A stretch of DNA of 64,000 nucleotides from Luteitalea sp. TBR-22 (lineage in GTDB: Bacteria > Acidobacteriota > Vicinamibacteria > Vicinamibacterales > Vicinamibacteraceae), in the NCBI RefSeq assembly GCF_016865485.1, contig NZ_AP024452.1, positions 1,510,501 through 1,574,500 of the forward strand, written 5' to 3'. A program made the translations under genes and the position numbers. Of this stretch, positions 52,072 to 59,283 are shown one piece after another. The stretch's first letter is position 1. Each line of letters starts with the position of its first letter. The notes under the pieces were generated by a model that did not search any database, was not told the DNA's origin, and saw nothing but the letters and a program-made list of their open reading frames with translations.

Positions 52072-52283
52072 GGCGCTCACGGACGCACAGGGCGTCCGGG
52101 CGCGGTTCACGTCTCGGCGCCGGCCTCAGGAAATGGCCGGTTTTGAGGTGTCGCTAAATGGCCGGATTTGGGTGTTCACCGAGGGCTGCGGCGCAAGGGG
52201 CCATTCAGCTCTGGCTCGATACGGCAGCTGCCGCCGGCCGCCCCATCCCCGAACCCAAGGGCCGGCGCCTGCTGTACGCGTAG

Positions 52284-52742
52284 TGGGCGCGAGGGTCACC
52301 TTCGCGGGCGTCGGGGCAACAGCCGCCCGCACTTCCCACCCCGCGCGCCGGGCCCCCACCCGTCCAGAAGTCCGCGGTGCTACGTGAGCGCCAACAGGCA
52401 CTTGGCTTCGTGGCTGTCCTTGCCGAGGCGCCAGAGGAGTTCCTCCGGTGGCGTGTCGGTGCTTGGCGGCAGCATCGAGCACATCCGGTCGCCGGCAATC
52501 ATTTGCACCACACGCATCCGCGTGAGTTCCTTGCGCGGCTCCGACCCGGCCGCCATCCAGCGTGGTCGAGGATACCCCACCTGCGCCGTGTAACTGCGTG
52601 ATTCACTTCCGACGCCCCGTAGTCGCTGCCACCACAAGGCGAAGAGTACGAGCTGCTGCAGTGCCGAGGTTGAGCGTAAGTCGAGGCGGCCTGCTAAAGA
52701 GGCCATCGTCGGCCAAGACCGGATCAGTCGTACTACACCTAC
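52284..52742. other. 459-bp stretch without a supported gene
   Basis: It runs from the hicB stop to the next fragment. Short overlapping frames exist on both strands but none has a family match or a good start. It may be decayed coding sequence. Confidence 0.5.
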
Positions 52743-53051
52743 GTGGACTACACGATCCGCCATCGCATCGATTGTGGTGGTGGCAACATAAAGACGCTGG
52801 AGACGGCCTATCTGTATGCCCAGTACACGAGCGCCTGCCCAGCGTACTACCTTGATCCGCGGCCAGCCGAGTGCATCGGCAGCTCGAATGCACCCGTGGG
52901 AGACAACGGCTCAACGTGGCAGGCCAATGCTATTGGGACAAGTAAGTATCACCAGTACATTGCCAGCGAGTATGTATGCCAGTCGACAACGGCAATCAAC
53001 TATGGCGGTGTGAGCTTTGTCAAGGTGACCGCCGCCGAGGCGTGCCCATAG
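52743..53051 (+). CDS. Fragment of an exported cysteine-containing protein
   Basis: The 102 residues contain four or five cysteines and many aromatic residues: HRIDCGGGNIKTLETAYLYA; ACPAYYLDPRPAECIG; SEYVCQSTTAINYGGVSF. This is typical of a secreted disulfide-bonded domain. The only start is an in-frame GTG with no ribosome binding site or signal peptide, and coding-like sequence continues a little upstream. It is therefore likely the 3' end of a truncated gene. The family is unknown. Confidence 0.4.
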   Translation: MDYTIRHRIDCGGGNIKTLETAYLYAQYTSACPAYYLDPRPAECIGSSNAPVGDNGSTWQANAIGTSKYHQYIASEYVCQSTTAINYGGVSFVKVTAAEACP

Positions 53052-53099
53052 CAGGGGCGTGAGAGATGCCGGCGGCGTGCGAGTAGTCGCCGTCGCCGG

Positions 53100-54164
53100 C
53101 TAGCGGGGCACGTAGTATCGCCGCGAACGCACATCCACGCCTGGTCGTGTCACCTTCACCTGCACGGAACGAGGCGTCTTGTCAGCGGCAACGTCTGGCT
53201 GTCGATATGCGAGGCGATAGTACCGGCGGCTGTCCCCGACCATGGTTGCGACGCCGGCGGTAAGGTCGTTTCTGTCCGTCGTCAAGGTTCCGCCCGTACT
53301 GGACGCCATCAAGCCCAGGGCACCGTAGTAGCGAGAGCTCATCTGGTCTACGCGGGCTTGCGCCTCCCGCCCAGCCATCGCCGCAGCCTGTCCTGGACTC
53401 GCGCCTGACATGTCGGGAAACGGTGCTTCCAACCCACGCGGATCGATGCCATAGATCGACACATTTGTGTCGGCCATCACCGCTACGAGCTTGTCGTACT
53501 CAGCGCGCACCTCATGGCAGGCTTCCACACGCCCGGCACCAGGGTCGCTCATGAAGATCTTGCGACCTTCGCTGATGACCAGAATGGAGCGCCTCTCAGC
53601 CGGGTTTCCTCTCATGACGCGCGCAGCTCTGTTGATCACCGTCAGCAGGACAGTGGAGTCATGGCACTCTTGGCGCTCAAACTGCGGCATCGTGCCTTTC
53701 TGTCCGCGAACCCGCTGGATCAGCCGGGTCGCGTGCCCACGATCTGTCGTGAGCTGCATCACGAGCTCGTGAGGGCCCGTGTTGACTATGGCTAATCGAT
53801 CTTCTCGGCCAAGTAATCGCAGCAAGAACTGCAGCACACCAATTACCTGGCTCGAGTGCCGAACGCTGATCCCAAGGTCATCCACAACGGCGACGAAGTC
53901 GCGTCGAGGTGGAGTGCCTCCTGTCGTGTTCACGGATAGGTCGACGAAATCGAATGCGACGAGTTCTTGAGCTACACCATTGTCGAGGACCTGTACCTCT
54001 GCCTTCGACAAGTCCTTCACCGGCTCGCCATCTTGTGTTACGACGGCCGAGATCTCAACGATCGTGGTCTCAGCACGAAACGTGGGCTGGTCGGTGCGAA
54101 CGACTGCACGTGGCACCGCAACCGCCATGAAGGCAGCGACCGTCATTAGTGCCAAGCTAGGCAT
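53100..54164 (-). CDS. VWFA-related Acidobacterial-type protein
   Basis: The 354-residue product has an N-terminal hydrophobic stretch (LALMTVAAFMAVAVPRA). The conserved opening of the VWFA-related Acidobacterial domain follows: ISAVVTQDGEPVKDLSKAEV, then VLDNGVAQELVAFDF. The von Willebrand-type core shows DFVAVVDDLGIS (a MIDAS-like segment with a changed DxSxS), SILVISEGRKIFMS and NVSIYGIDPRGL. The family is common in Acidobacteriota and of unknown function. It lies inside element 2 and may be cargo or trapped chromosomal sequence. The ATG at 54164 is the start. Confidence 0.85.
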   Translation of the reverse strand: MPSLALMTVAAFMAVAVPRAVVRTDQPTFRAETTIVEISAVVTQDGEPVKDLSKAEVQVLDNGVAQELVAFDFVDLSVNTTGGTPPRRDFVAVVDDLGISVRHSSQVIGVLQFLLRLLGREDRLAIVNTGPHELVMQLTTDRGHATRLIQRVRGQKGTMPQFERQECHDSTVLLTVINRAARVMRGNPAERRSILVISEGRKIFMSDPGAGRVEACHEVRAEYDKLVAVMADTNVSIYGIDPRGLEAPFPDMSGASPGQAAAMAGREAQARVDQMSSRYYGALGLMASSTGGTLTTDRNDLTAGVATMVGDSRRYYRLAYRQPDVAADKTPRSVQVKVTRPGVDVRSRRYYVPR

Positions 54165-54813
54165 AGATGAAGAGAGTTGACGAGCGGCTTGGGAACGTCA
54201 AGCTCGTCGCTATCGTTGGTGGGCTGCGTAGGCTTCAGTAACTGGCAGGTCGAACGTCACGCTTTGGTCCGGGCCTTCCTGAAACGCGCGAGACGCGGAT
54301 TCGCCGCAGGTTGGGCCGGAGCCAATCTGGCGACCAGGTTCTGGACGGCCATATCGGTTGCCTGCCGGACGACACCGGTACGAGGGCGGGCAGGGCATCG
54401 ACGAGGCAAGGGCGCTGAGGCGTGGCCTGTGGCTGCCGGGGAGGCGAGCGTCTGGGCTTGATCCGATTGCGAGGGCAGGTGCTGAACGATGGGCCGGTCG
54501 CTCGACGGCCGACATGGCTACGAGCGGCCGAGAGGGCAGCGCCGAGGTCTGAGAGAGCTGAAACAGCGCTGTGCTCACCGGCCAGGCGTTCAGCGTCGAG
54601 ACCATTCGCGCGGCGTGAGCGCGTAAGCGAAGCCTGACGGCTGGCAATCGACTGACAACGCGACGGGCGTCGCTATCCGAGCGAGGACCGATCCACTTGC
54701 CCAAAGAGCCGGGGGTCGCAGACCCAGGAAGCACTGAGGTCATGCCACAACGGGCGTAAACGTGTTGGTCAGCGCTGCATTGCCGGGCCTCGGCGGGATG
54801 GCGCACCGGCCGA

Positions 54814-54833
54814 AACTGACAAACGACGGACAA
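54814..54833 (+). promoter_or_regulatory. Arm-type site pair at the right end of element 2
   Basis: AACTGACAA (54814) and GACGGACAA (54825) are 11 bp apart and about 103 bp from the tRNA remnant at 54936. Confidence 0.65.
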
Positions 54834-54935
54834 CTCGAAGTGGCCTCCAGCGGTCTTCAGTTGCCTCCGCAGACCGAAGGGCGGACCCTGGCTAGCAAGC
54901 CCATGCTTGTAACGTGTTGTCAGTGAGTGGCTTGA

Positions 54936-54980
54936 TGGCACGCCCGGCAGGGCTCGAACCTGCGACCCCCGGCTTAGAAG
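54936..54980 (-). repeat. Attachment-site-like remnant of tRNA-Arg(UCU), second internal copy
   Basis: It matches the tRNA 3' part from anticodon loop to CCA. Inverted arm pairs flank it at 54814-54833 and 55089-55108, giving the same symmetrical layout as the 48.3-kb site. Confidence 0.88.
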
Positions 54981-55088
54981 TTTTCGGGGGCGAGGCCACC
55001 CGAGGCAGCAGCAGCCCGCTGCAGCCTCACCTCGCTGAGGCTCGATCACCGCTGTAGGCCACTCGAGGCCGCTGGTGGCAGCCTCGGA

Positions 55089-55108
55089 TTGTCCGTCAAT
55101 TGTCAGTC
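55089..55108 (-). promoter_or_regulatory. Arm-type site pair at the left end of element 3
   Basis: TTGTCCGTC (55089) and TTGTCAGTC (55100) are 11 bp apart, 109 bp from the tRNA remnant. Confidence 0.65.
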
Positions 55109-55222
55109 GAGCTCAGCTATGTGGATACGGTTCATGTCGGGTGGGCAGTATGGCGTTGCCAGCGCGACAGGACAGGCCACGCGGGGCCGCGACGGTATCG
55201 CGTCAGGATCGCGCGCGTCGAT

Positions 55223-55245
55223 TAGCACGATACGCGTGCTATAGT
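55223..55245 (+). promoter_or_regulatory. higBA operator and -10 box
   Basis: TAGCACGATACGCGTGCTA (55223-55241) is a perfect palindrome with 7-bp arms. TATAGT (55240-55245) overlaps its end and lies 8 bp before the higB GTG. HigA should repress here. This region is missing from copy 1. Confidence 0.7.
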
Positions 55246-55253
55246 GCTAGGCG

Positions 55254-55544
55254 GTGATCCGGACGCTGGCCGACGACACGACGCGGGACATCTGGAACGG
55301 CGTCAATTCCAAGGCGGCTCGCCGGATTCCGAGTGAGCTGTGGCCGGTCGTGCGCCGCAAGCTGGACCAGATCGATGCTGTGACGAAGCTTGACGACCTG
55401 CGCGTACCGCCGGGCAATCGCTTGCACGCGCTCGGTGGGGACCTGGCTGGGCATCATGCCGTGCGCGTCAACGACCAGTACCGACTCGTGTTTCGGTTCG
55501 AGGGTTCAGACGCTTTCGACGTGCGCTGCGCCGATGACCACTGA
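55254..55544 (+). CDS. higB: HigB-type (RelE/ParE superfamily) toxin
   Basis: The 96-residue product has the HigB pattern: an N-terminal helix, KAARRIPSELWPVVRRKLDQ, DDLRVPPGNRLHALGGDLAG and VRVNDQYRLVFRFEG. It is expected to cleave mRNA on the ribosome. The start is GTG at 55254, 8 bp after the -10 box, so its leader is short. HigA starts inside its last codons. This pair is complete and has its operator, unlike copy 1. Confidence 0.9.
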   Translation: MIRTLADDTTRDIWNGVNSKAARRIPSELWPVVRRKLDQIDAVTKLDDLRVPPGNRLHALGGDLAGHHAVRVNDQYRLVFRFEGSDAFDVRCADDH

Positions 55545-55854
55545 GGACACCGACATGCTGCCGACCCATCGCCCTCCGACGCACCCGGGTGAGATGCTCT
55601 TGAAGGAGTTCCTCGAGCCGTTGGCCGTGTCTCAAGTCGAGGCCGCCAAGCGGATGAACATTCCCTTCCAGCGCCTCAACGCGATCGTCCGGGGACGGCG
55701 CGGCGTCAGTGCGGATACGGCGCTGTTGCTTGAAGCGCTGACCCACTGGGACGCGGAGATCTGGATGACGCTTCAGGCGAAGTGGGATCTGTGGCATGCC
55801 ATGCAGGCCCGGGGGCGGCGGCCAAGGGTCCGCGCCCTCCCGCAGTCAGCCTAG
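55534..55854 (+). CDS. higA: HigA-type antitoxin (copy 2)
   Basis: The 106-residue helix-turn-helix protein (VSQVEAAKRMNIPFQRLNAI) overlaps higB by 11 bp. It neutralises HigB and represses via the palindrome at 55223. A second start at the ATG at 55555 would trim seven residues. It is near-identical to copy 1. Confidence 0.9.
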   Translation: MTTEDTDMLPTHRPPTHPGEMLLKEFLEPLAVSQVEAAKRMNIPFQRLNAIVRGRRGVSADTALLLEALTHWDAEIWMTLQAKWDLWHAMQARGRRPRVRALPQSA

Positions 55855-55979
55855 CAGCGGCCCGCCCTCGCCATCGGCGCCGCCGCAACCGCGTCGGGCC
55901 GAGTAGCACCGCGCGCAAGGCCTGCACAAAGAGTCCTCTTCGCGCTACGCTGGGCCGATCCCCGTGAGGAGAGGTTCAC

Positions 55980-56741
55980 ATGCGCTCGTTGATTCTGCTC
56001 ACCCTCCCGATCGCGTTCGCTTGGAACCTTGGCACGTCTGACGGCAGAGCCGGTGCCGGGCCCCGCCGTACCAGTGACGTCTGGGACGGTCGTTCCGGCA
56101 GGTGTGCGAGCGCCGGAGCGTGTGCCACCGCCGACGCGGCGTCGCTGGCTGCGGTGACGGAGGGCGTGCGTGGTGTGGTGTGGTCCCAGGGCACGAGCGT
56201 CGTGCACGCGGGTCGCGCTCGGCTTGATATACCTTCACTGGGTCTCGGTGCTCAACGGCACGACTCACGTCCCAAGCGCGCTGCCTACCTGGCGGCTCCT
56301 TACACGTTGCGCCTGGCGGCGATTACGCGCTGTGACGCCACCAGTGAAGCAAGCATGCTTCACCGGAGGCCAGACGACAGCGATCATGTCGTCTGGCGCG
56401 GCCCGCTCGTGAACAACCCGGTGTGGGCCTGGGTTGACCCCGCGCGTGGATGGATGGCCACGATAGGCAACGAGTGCCGCTACGACCTTCAACACGCTGT
56501 CGTGATCTACGACCAGGCGGGGCGAGTCGTGCGGGACCTCAACGTCGGTCAGCTTCTCACGCTCGACGAACGTCGGCGGATCGGCTTCGAGGAGTTTGTG
56601 GACACGCCGCGGCGCCTGGACGAGCACGAGCGCACCGGTAACGACCTGTGGAGAAGTGGCGGGGAGGTCGTCTTCACGCCCGACACCGTCTCGCTGACGC
56701 ACCCGCGAATCGAACGACGGGTGCTCCTTGCTCGCCGGTGA
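55980..56741 (+). CDS. Exported hypothetical protein, possibly frameshifted
   Basis: The 253-residue frame starts with a signal-like stretch (MRSLILLTLPIAFAWNLG), preceded by GAGGAG. The first 90 residues after it are unusual in composition, while the C-terminal half looks like a folded domain (AWVDPARGWMATIGNECRY; HAVVIYDQAGRVVRDLNVG). A frame change in the middle would explain the contrast but cannot be proven. The family is not recognised. It is the only non-toxin gene of element 3. Confidence 0.45.
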   Translation: MRSLILLTLPIAFAWNLGTSDGRAGAGPRRTSDVWDGRSGRCASAGACATADAASLAAVTEGVRGVVWSQGTSVVHAGRARLDIPSLGLGAQRHDSRPKRAAYLAAPYTLRLAAITRCDATSEASMLHRRPDDSDHVVWRGPLVNNPVWAWVDPARGWMATIGNECRYDLQHAVVIYDQAGRVVRDLNVGQLLTLDERRRIGFEEFVDTPRRLDEHERTGNDLWRSGGEVVFTPDTVSLTHPRIERRVLLARR

Positions 56742-57054
56742 GCGGGCCAACGAGTCGCCGCGGTCGCGTGCGTTTCCCCGCCTTCGTGCTAGGTCGAGCA
56801 GCATCCGATCCACTTGCCCAAAGGGCCGGGGGTCGCAGACCCAGGAATGCATTGCGAGAATGCAACAACCGGCGATCACGTGCCGGTCGATGCTGCATTT
56901 TTGTGCCCGGCCAGGATGGACCACCGGCCCTGACTGACAAACGACTGACAACGTGAGGTGGCCTCCGGCGGCCTCCAGTTGCCTCCTCGAGAACAGAGGC
57001 GGCGGCCCGCCGCCTGGCTGATCCTTGTAAGTGTCTGAGGGAGAGATGCTTAAT
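56742..57054. other. 313-bp gene-free block between element 3 cargo and the tRNA
   Basis: It holds the conserved block 56803-56930, with hairpins GGGTCGCAGACCC and GCATTGCGAGAATGC, and the last arm pair (56932-56951). No coding signal is seen. Confidence 0.75.
56932..56951 (+). promoter_or_regulatory. Arm-type site pair next to the intact tRNA-Arg
   Basis: Two exact GACTGACAA motifs begin at 56932 and 56943, 11 bp apart and about 104 bp from the tRNA end. No pair is found beyond the tRNA's 5' side, as expected for an outer boundary. Confidence 0.75.
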
Positions 57055-57131
57055 TGGTACGCCCGGCAGGGCTCGAACCTGCGACCCCCGGCTTAGAAGG
57101 CCGGTGCTCTATCCAGCTGAGCTACGGGCGC
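57055..57131 (-). tRNA. tRNA-Arg, anticodon UCU
   Basis: The 77-nt cloverleaf reads GCGCCCG (acceptor), a D-arm with AGCTCAGCTGGATAGAGC, an anticodon loop CTTCTAA giving TCT (Arg), the T-arm GGTTCGAACCC, then the 3' acceptor and encoded CCA. A G-U pair closes the acceptor. It is the right-hand attachment site of the element array; its 3' part is repeated at 45.5, 48.3 and 54.9 kb. Confidence 0.95.
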
Positions 57132-57225
57132 GCACCGACGCGATTATCGCACCCCGCGGACAGGGCGGCAGGGCGCGGGAGCGCCCTCGTACCAGCCCCC
57201 GGCCCCCGCCGGCCCCACCTGCCAC

Positions 57226-57254
57226 GAAGGCCGAAGGCCGAACGACCAAGGCCG
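57226..57254. repeat. Short tandem heptamer array (GAAGGCC type) after the SDR stop
   Basis: Units GAAGGCC, GAAGGCC, GAACGACC and AAGGCCG run directly into the SDR stop codon at 57255. It belongs to the heptamer family of the window. Confidence 0.6.
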
Positions 57255-58037
57255 TCAGATCGACCCAGCCTCGACCATGTAGTTGTTCGCCGTGCACTGC
57301 GCCGAGTCGTCCGAGGCCAGGAACAGCGCCATCCGCGCCACGTAGACCGGATCGATCGGGTCGGGCAGGCACTGCGCGGCGAGCTGCGCGGCCATCTTCT
57401 CCGGCGTCACCCACAGCGTCTTCTGCCGCTCGGTCATCGTCCAGCCGGGGACCAGCGTGTTGACGCGGATGCGGTGCGGCCCGAGATCGCGGGCCATGCC
57501 GCGCGTCAGGCCGTGCACCGCCGCCTTCGCCGTCGTGTAGACCGGGAAGCCGCCCCCGGCCCGCCACCACGAGTCCGATCCGAGGTTGATGATCGACCCG
57601 CCGCCCGCCGCGATCATGCCGGGCGCCACGGCCTGGATGGCGAAGAACATGTGCCGCAGGTTGGTGGCGATGCGCTCGTCGTAGAACTCCGGCGTCACGT
57701 CTTCCCACCGGTGCCGGTCGTCGCGGGCGGCGTTGTTGACCAGCACCCGCGCCGCGCCGTGCACGTCGGCCACCCTGGCGACGGCCTGCCGCAAGGCGTC
57801 GACGTCGCGCAGGTCGCAGGGCTCGAAGTGCACCCGTGCCCCGGCGGCCTGCAGGTCGGCCACCAGCCGCGAGCCGCTCTCGACGTCGAAGTCGAGGAAG
57901 GCGACGCGCGACCCCTGGTCGACGAACGCGCGGACGATCTCCATGCCGATGCCCGACGCGCCTCCGGTGACGAGCACGGGCACGTCCCTGAGGCTGGGGT
58001 AGATGGCGAACGAGGGGGAGGAGGACGTTGTCACCAT
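57255..58037 (-). CDS. Short-chain dehydrogenase/reductase
   Basis: The 260-residue Rossmann enzyme has the cofactor loop TGGASGIG, acidic LDFDVES (NAD preference), VNNAA, a catalytic serine in LGSDSWW and YTTAKAA for Tyr/Lys. It oxidises or reduces an alcohol or sugar with NAD(H). The substrate is not evident. It is a single gene just beyond the tRNA-Arg, so it marks the chromosomal flank of the island. Confidence 0.9.
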   Translation of the reverse strand: MVTTSSSPSFAIYPSLRDVPVLVTGGASGIGMEIVRAFVDQGSRVAFLDFDVESGSRLVADLQAAGARVHFEPCDLRDVDALRQAVARVADVHGAARVLVNNAARDDRHRWEDVTPEFYDERIATNLRHMFFAIQAVAPGMIAAGGGSIINLGSDSWWRAGGGFPVYTTAKAAVHGLTRGMARDLGPHRIRVNTLVPGWTMTERQKTLWVTPEKMAAQLAAQCLPDPIDPVYVARMALFLASDDSAQCTANNYMVEAGSI

Positions 58038-58092
58038 GGACGCCGAGCTTACCCGAGGCGGGCCTGTGCCGCTGCGCCGCGAGGGGCTGACG

Positions 58093-59283
58093 TCAGGGGA
58101 CCAGCACTTCGCCGCGATCGTACGCCTCGCTGTAGGCCGCCCACTGCCCGAGGGCCAGCGCGCTGCAGCGTGCCGCCAGGCCCGGCATGGCGCGCTGCCA
58201 CGCCGGGCGCGCGACGTAACGCTGGAGATCCTCGATGCGGCTCGCCCCGTGGCGGTAGCACCCGCGGAGATGCGCCCAGGCCGTCACCGCCGCCATGCTC
58301 GCCACCGCCGACTCGAGACGCGCCAGCCGGCCGTCCCAGCGCTCGAGGTCCAGCCGGTCGGTCATCGGCTGCAGCTCCTTCAGGACGAAGGAGCGCCCGC
58401 CGATCGTCAGCGTGTGCAGCAGCGCCGGCGAGATCGCCTGCGCGACGCGCTGCAGCGTCACCACCCGCTCCGCCTGCGACGCCCAGCGCGTGTGGCCGCC
58501 GCTCACCGGCAGCGTCGACGGCACGGCCTGCTTGACGTCGAGCAGGTAGTTGCCGCGCGGCGAGCCCTTGCCCTCGACAAGCACGACGTAGCGCTCGAGC
58601 CCGAGGCTGCCCTTGCCGGCGACGCGCCACGCCGCGTCGAGCACGCGATAGAACCGTCGATCGCCCTGCTCGGCGCCGAACCGCTCGATCGCTGCCTTGA
58701 GCCGGGCCCGGCGCGCCTCGGCGATCGGCAACGCGCGGTCGGTCATCCGCAGGCGACGACCACGCGCCGTCCTGACGGTGCGCGCCTTGAGCAGCTGCGC
58801 TCGCGTGCGCTCGATGACACTGCCGAGCAGGTCGCGCACCATCCCGTCGGCGGTCTGGCGCTCGAGCCAGCGCGCCTTGCCGTCGAGGATCCAGGCGCGG
58901 TAGCGATCGACGAACAACTCGCCGAGGGTCTCGGCCTGCCGCGGCGACAGCCGCAGGTGCGCCGCCACGTGGATGCTGCCCATGAAGCGCAGCACGTCGA
59001 ACGTGAACGGCGCCAGCGTCGCTTCGTCGAAGTCGCTCAGGTCGAAGTACGCGAGGCGGTTGTCGCCCTTGTAGACGCCGAAGTTCTCGAGGTGGAGGTC
59101 GCCGCACACCAGCAGCGCCGGGGCGTCGGCCAGCACCGCGTGACGGGGCAGCGTGTCGTAGAAGAGATGGCACGTGCCGCGATAGAACGCGTAGGGATCG
59201 GCGCGCAGGATCGCGAACTTGCGGCGCAGCATCTCCGGGTCGCGGCCGCTGTTGTAGTCGAGGATCGCCTGCGCCACGTTCAC
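58093..59283 (-). CDS. DUF2252 family protein
   Basis: The 396-residue product has DUF2252 landmarks: FYRGTCHLFYDTLP, LLVCGDLHLENFGVYKG, AYFDLSDFDEATLAPF and VEGKGSPRGNYLLD. These recall the kinase-like fold (HxxNFG and DFDE resemble aminoglycoside kinase motifs). The function is unknown. The start is GTG at 59283, overlapping the stop of the VOC gene by 4 bp (GTGA), so the two are coupled. Confidence 0.9.
   Translation of the reverse strand: MNVAQAILDYNSGRDPEMLRRKFAILRADPYAFYRGTCHLFYDTLPRHAVLADAPALLVCGDLHLENFGVYKGDNRLAYFDLSDFDEATLAPFTFDVLRFMGSIHVAAHLRLSPRQAETLGELFVDRYRAWILDGKARWLERQTADGMVRDLLGSVIERTRAQLLKARTVRTARGRRLRMTDRALPIAEARRARLKAAIERFGAEQGDRRFYRVLDAAWRVAGKGSLGLERYVVLVEGKGSPRGNYLLDVKQAVPSTLPVSGGHTRWASQAERVVTLQRVAQAISPALLHTLTIGGRSFVLKELQPMTDRLDLERWDGRLARLESAVASMAAVTAWAHLRGCYRHGASRIEDLQRYVARPAWQRAMPGLAARCSALALGQWAAYSEAYDRGEVLVP

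Larger units (their letters stand above)
49681..52184. mobile_element. IS21-family insertion sequence, about 2.5 kb
   Basis: The 2,504-bp element has inverted ends (CCTCGGTG left, CACCGAGG right) and subterminal repeats AAAACCGGCCATT (twice at left) and AAATGGCCGG (twice at right). It is flanked by a 6-bp target duplication (49675-49680 and 52185-52190). It carries istA and istB on the minus strand with a 4-bp overlap, the hallmark of the family. Both genes look intact, so it may still be mobile. Confidence 0.92.
49552..52283 (+). pseudogene. hicB: hicB copy 2, interrupted by an IS21-family element
   Basis: The 5' part (49552-49680) and 3' part (52191-52283, ending TAG) reconstruct the same 73-residue protein as copy 1. 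The insertion is flanked by the 6-bp duplication GCTGCG. Excision would restore the frame. Confidence 0.85.
54165..55253. other. 1.1-kb gene-free junction between elements 2 and 3
   Basis: No gene is supported. It contains the second 40-bp motif (54273-54312), a single arm motif (54650-54658), an arm pair (54814-54833), the tRNA remnant (54936-54980), an arm pair (55089-55108) and the higBA operator. The block 54690-54800 resembles 56803-56920 and 48020-48120. Confidence 0.75.

Noticed and set aside
52380-52763. 127-residue minus-strand reading frame
   Set aside because: No family match, no ribosome binding site, and it overlaps the start of a better-supported plus-strand fragment.
54177-54461. 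94-residue plus-strand reading frame
   Set aside because: It runs across the repeated 40-bp motif and decayed sequence; composition is not protein-like.
45319-57050. Integron attC array
   Set aside because: Cassette-like units are separated by repeats, but there are no GTTRRRY/RYYYAAC core sites; the repeats match a tRNA 3' end with arm-type motifs instead.
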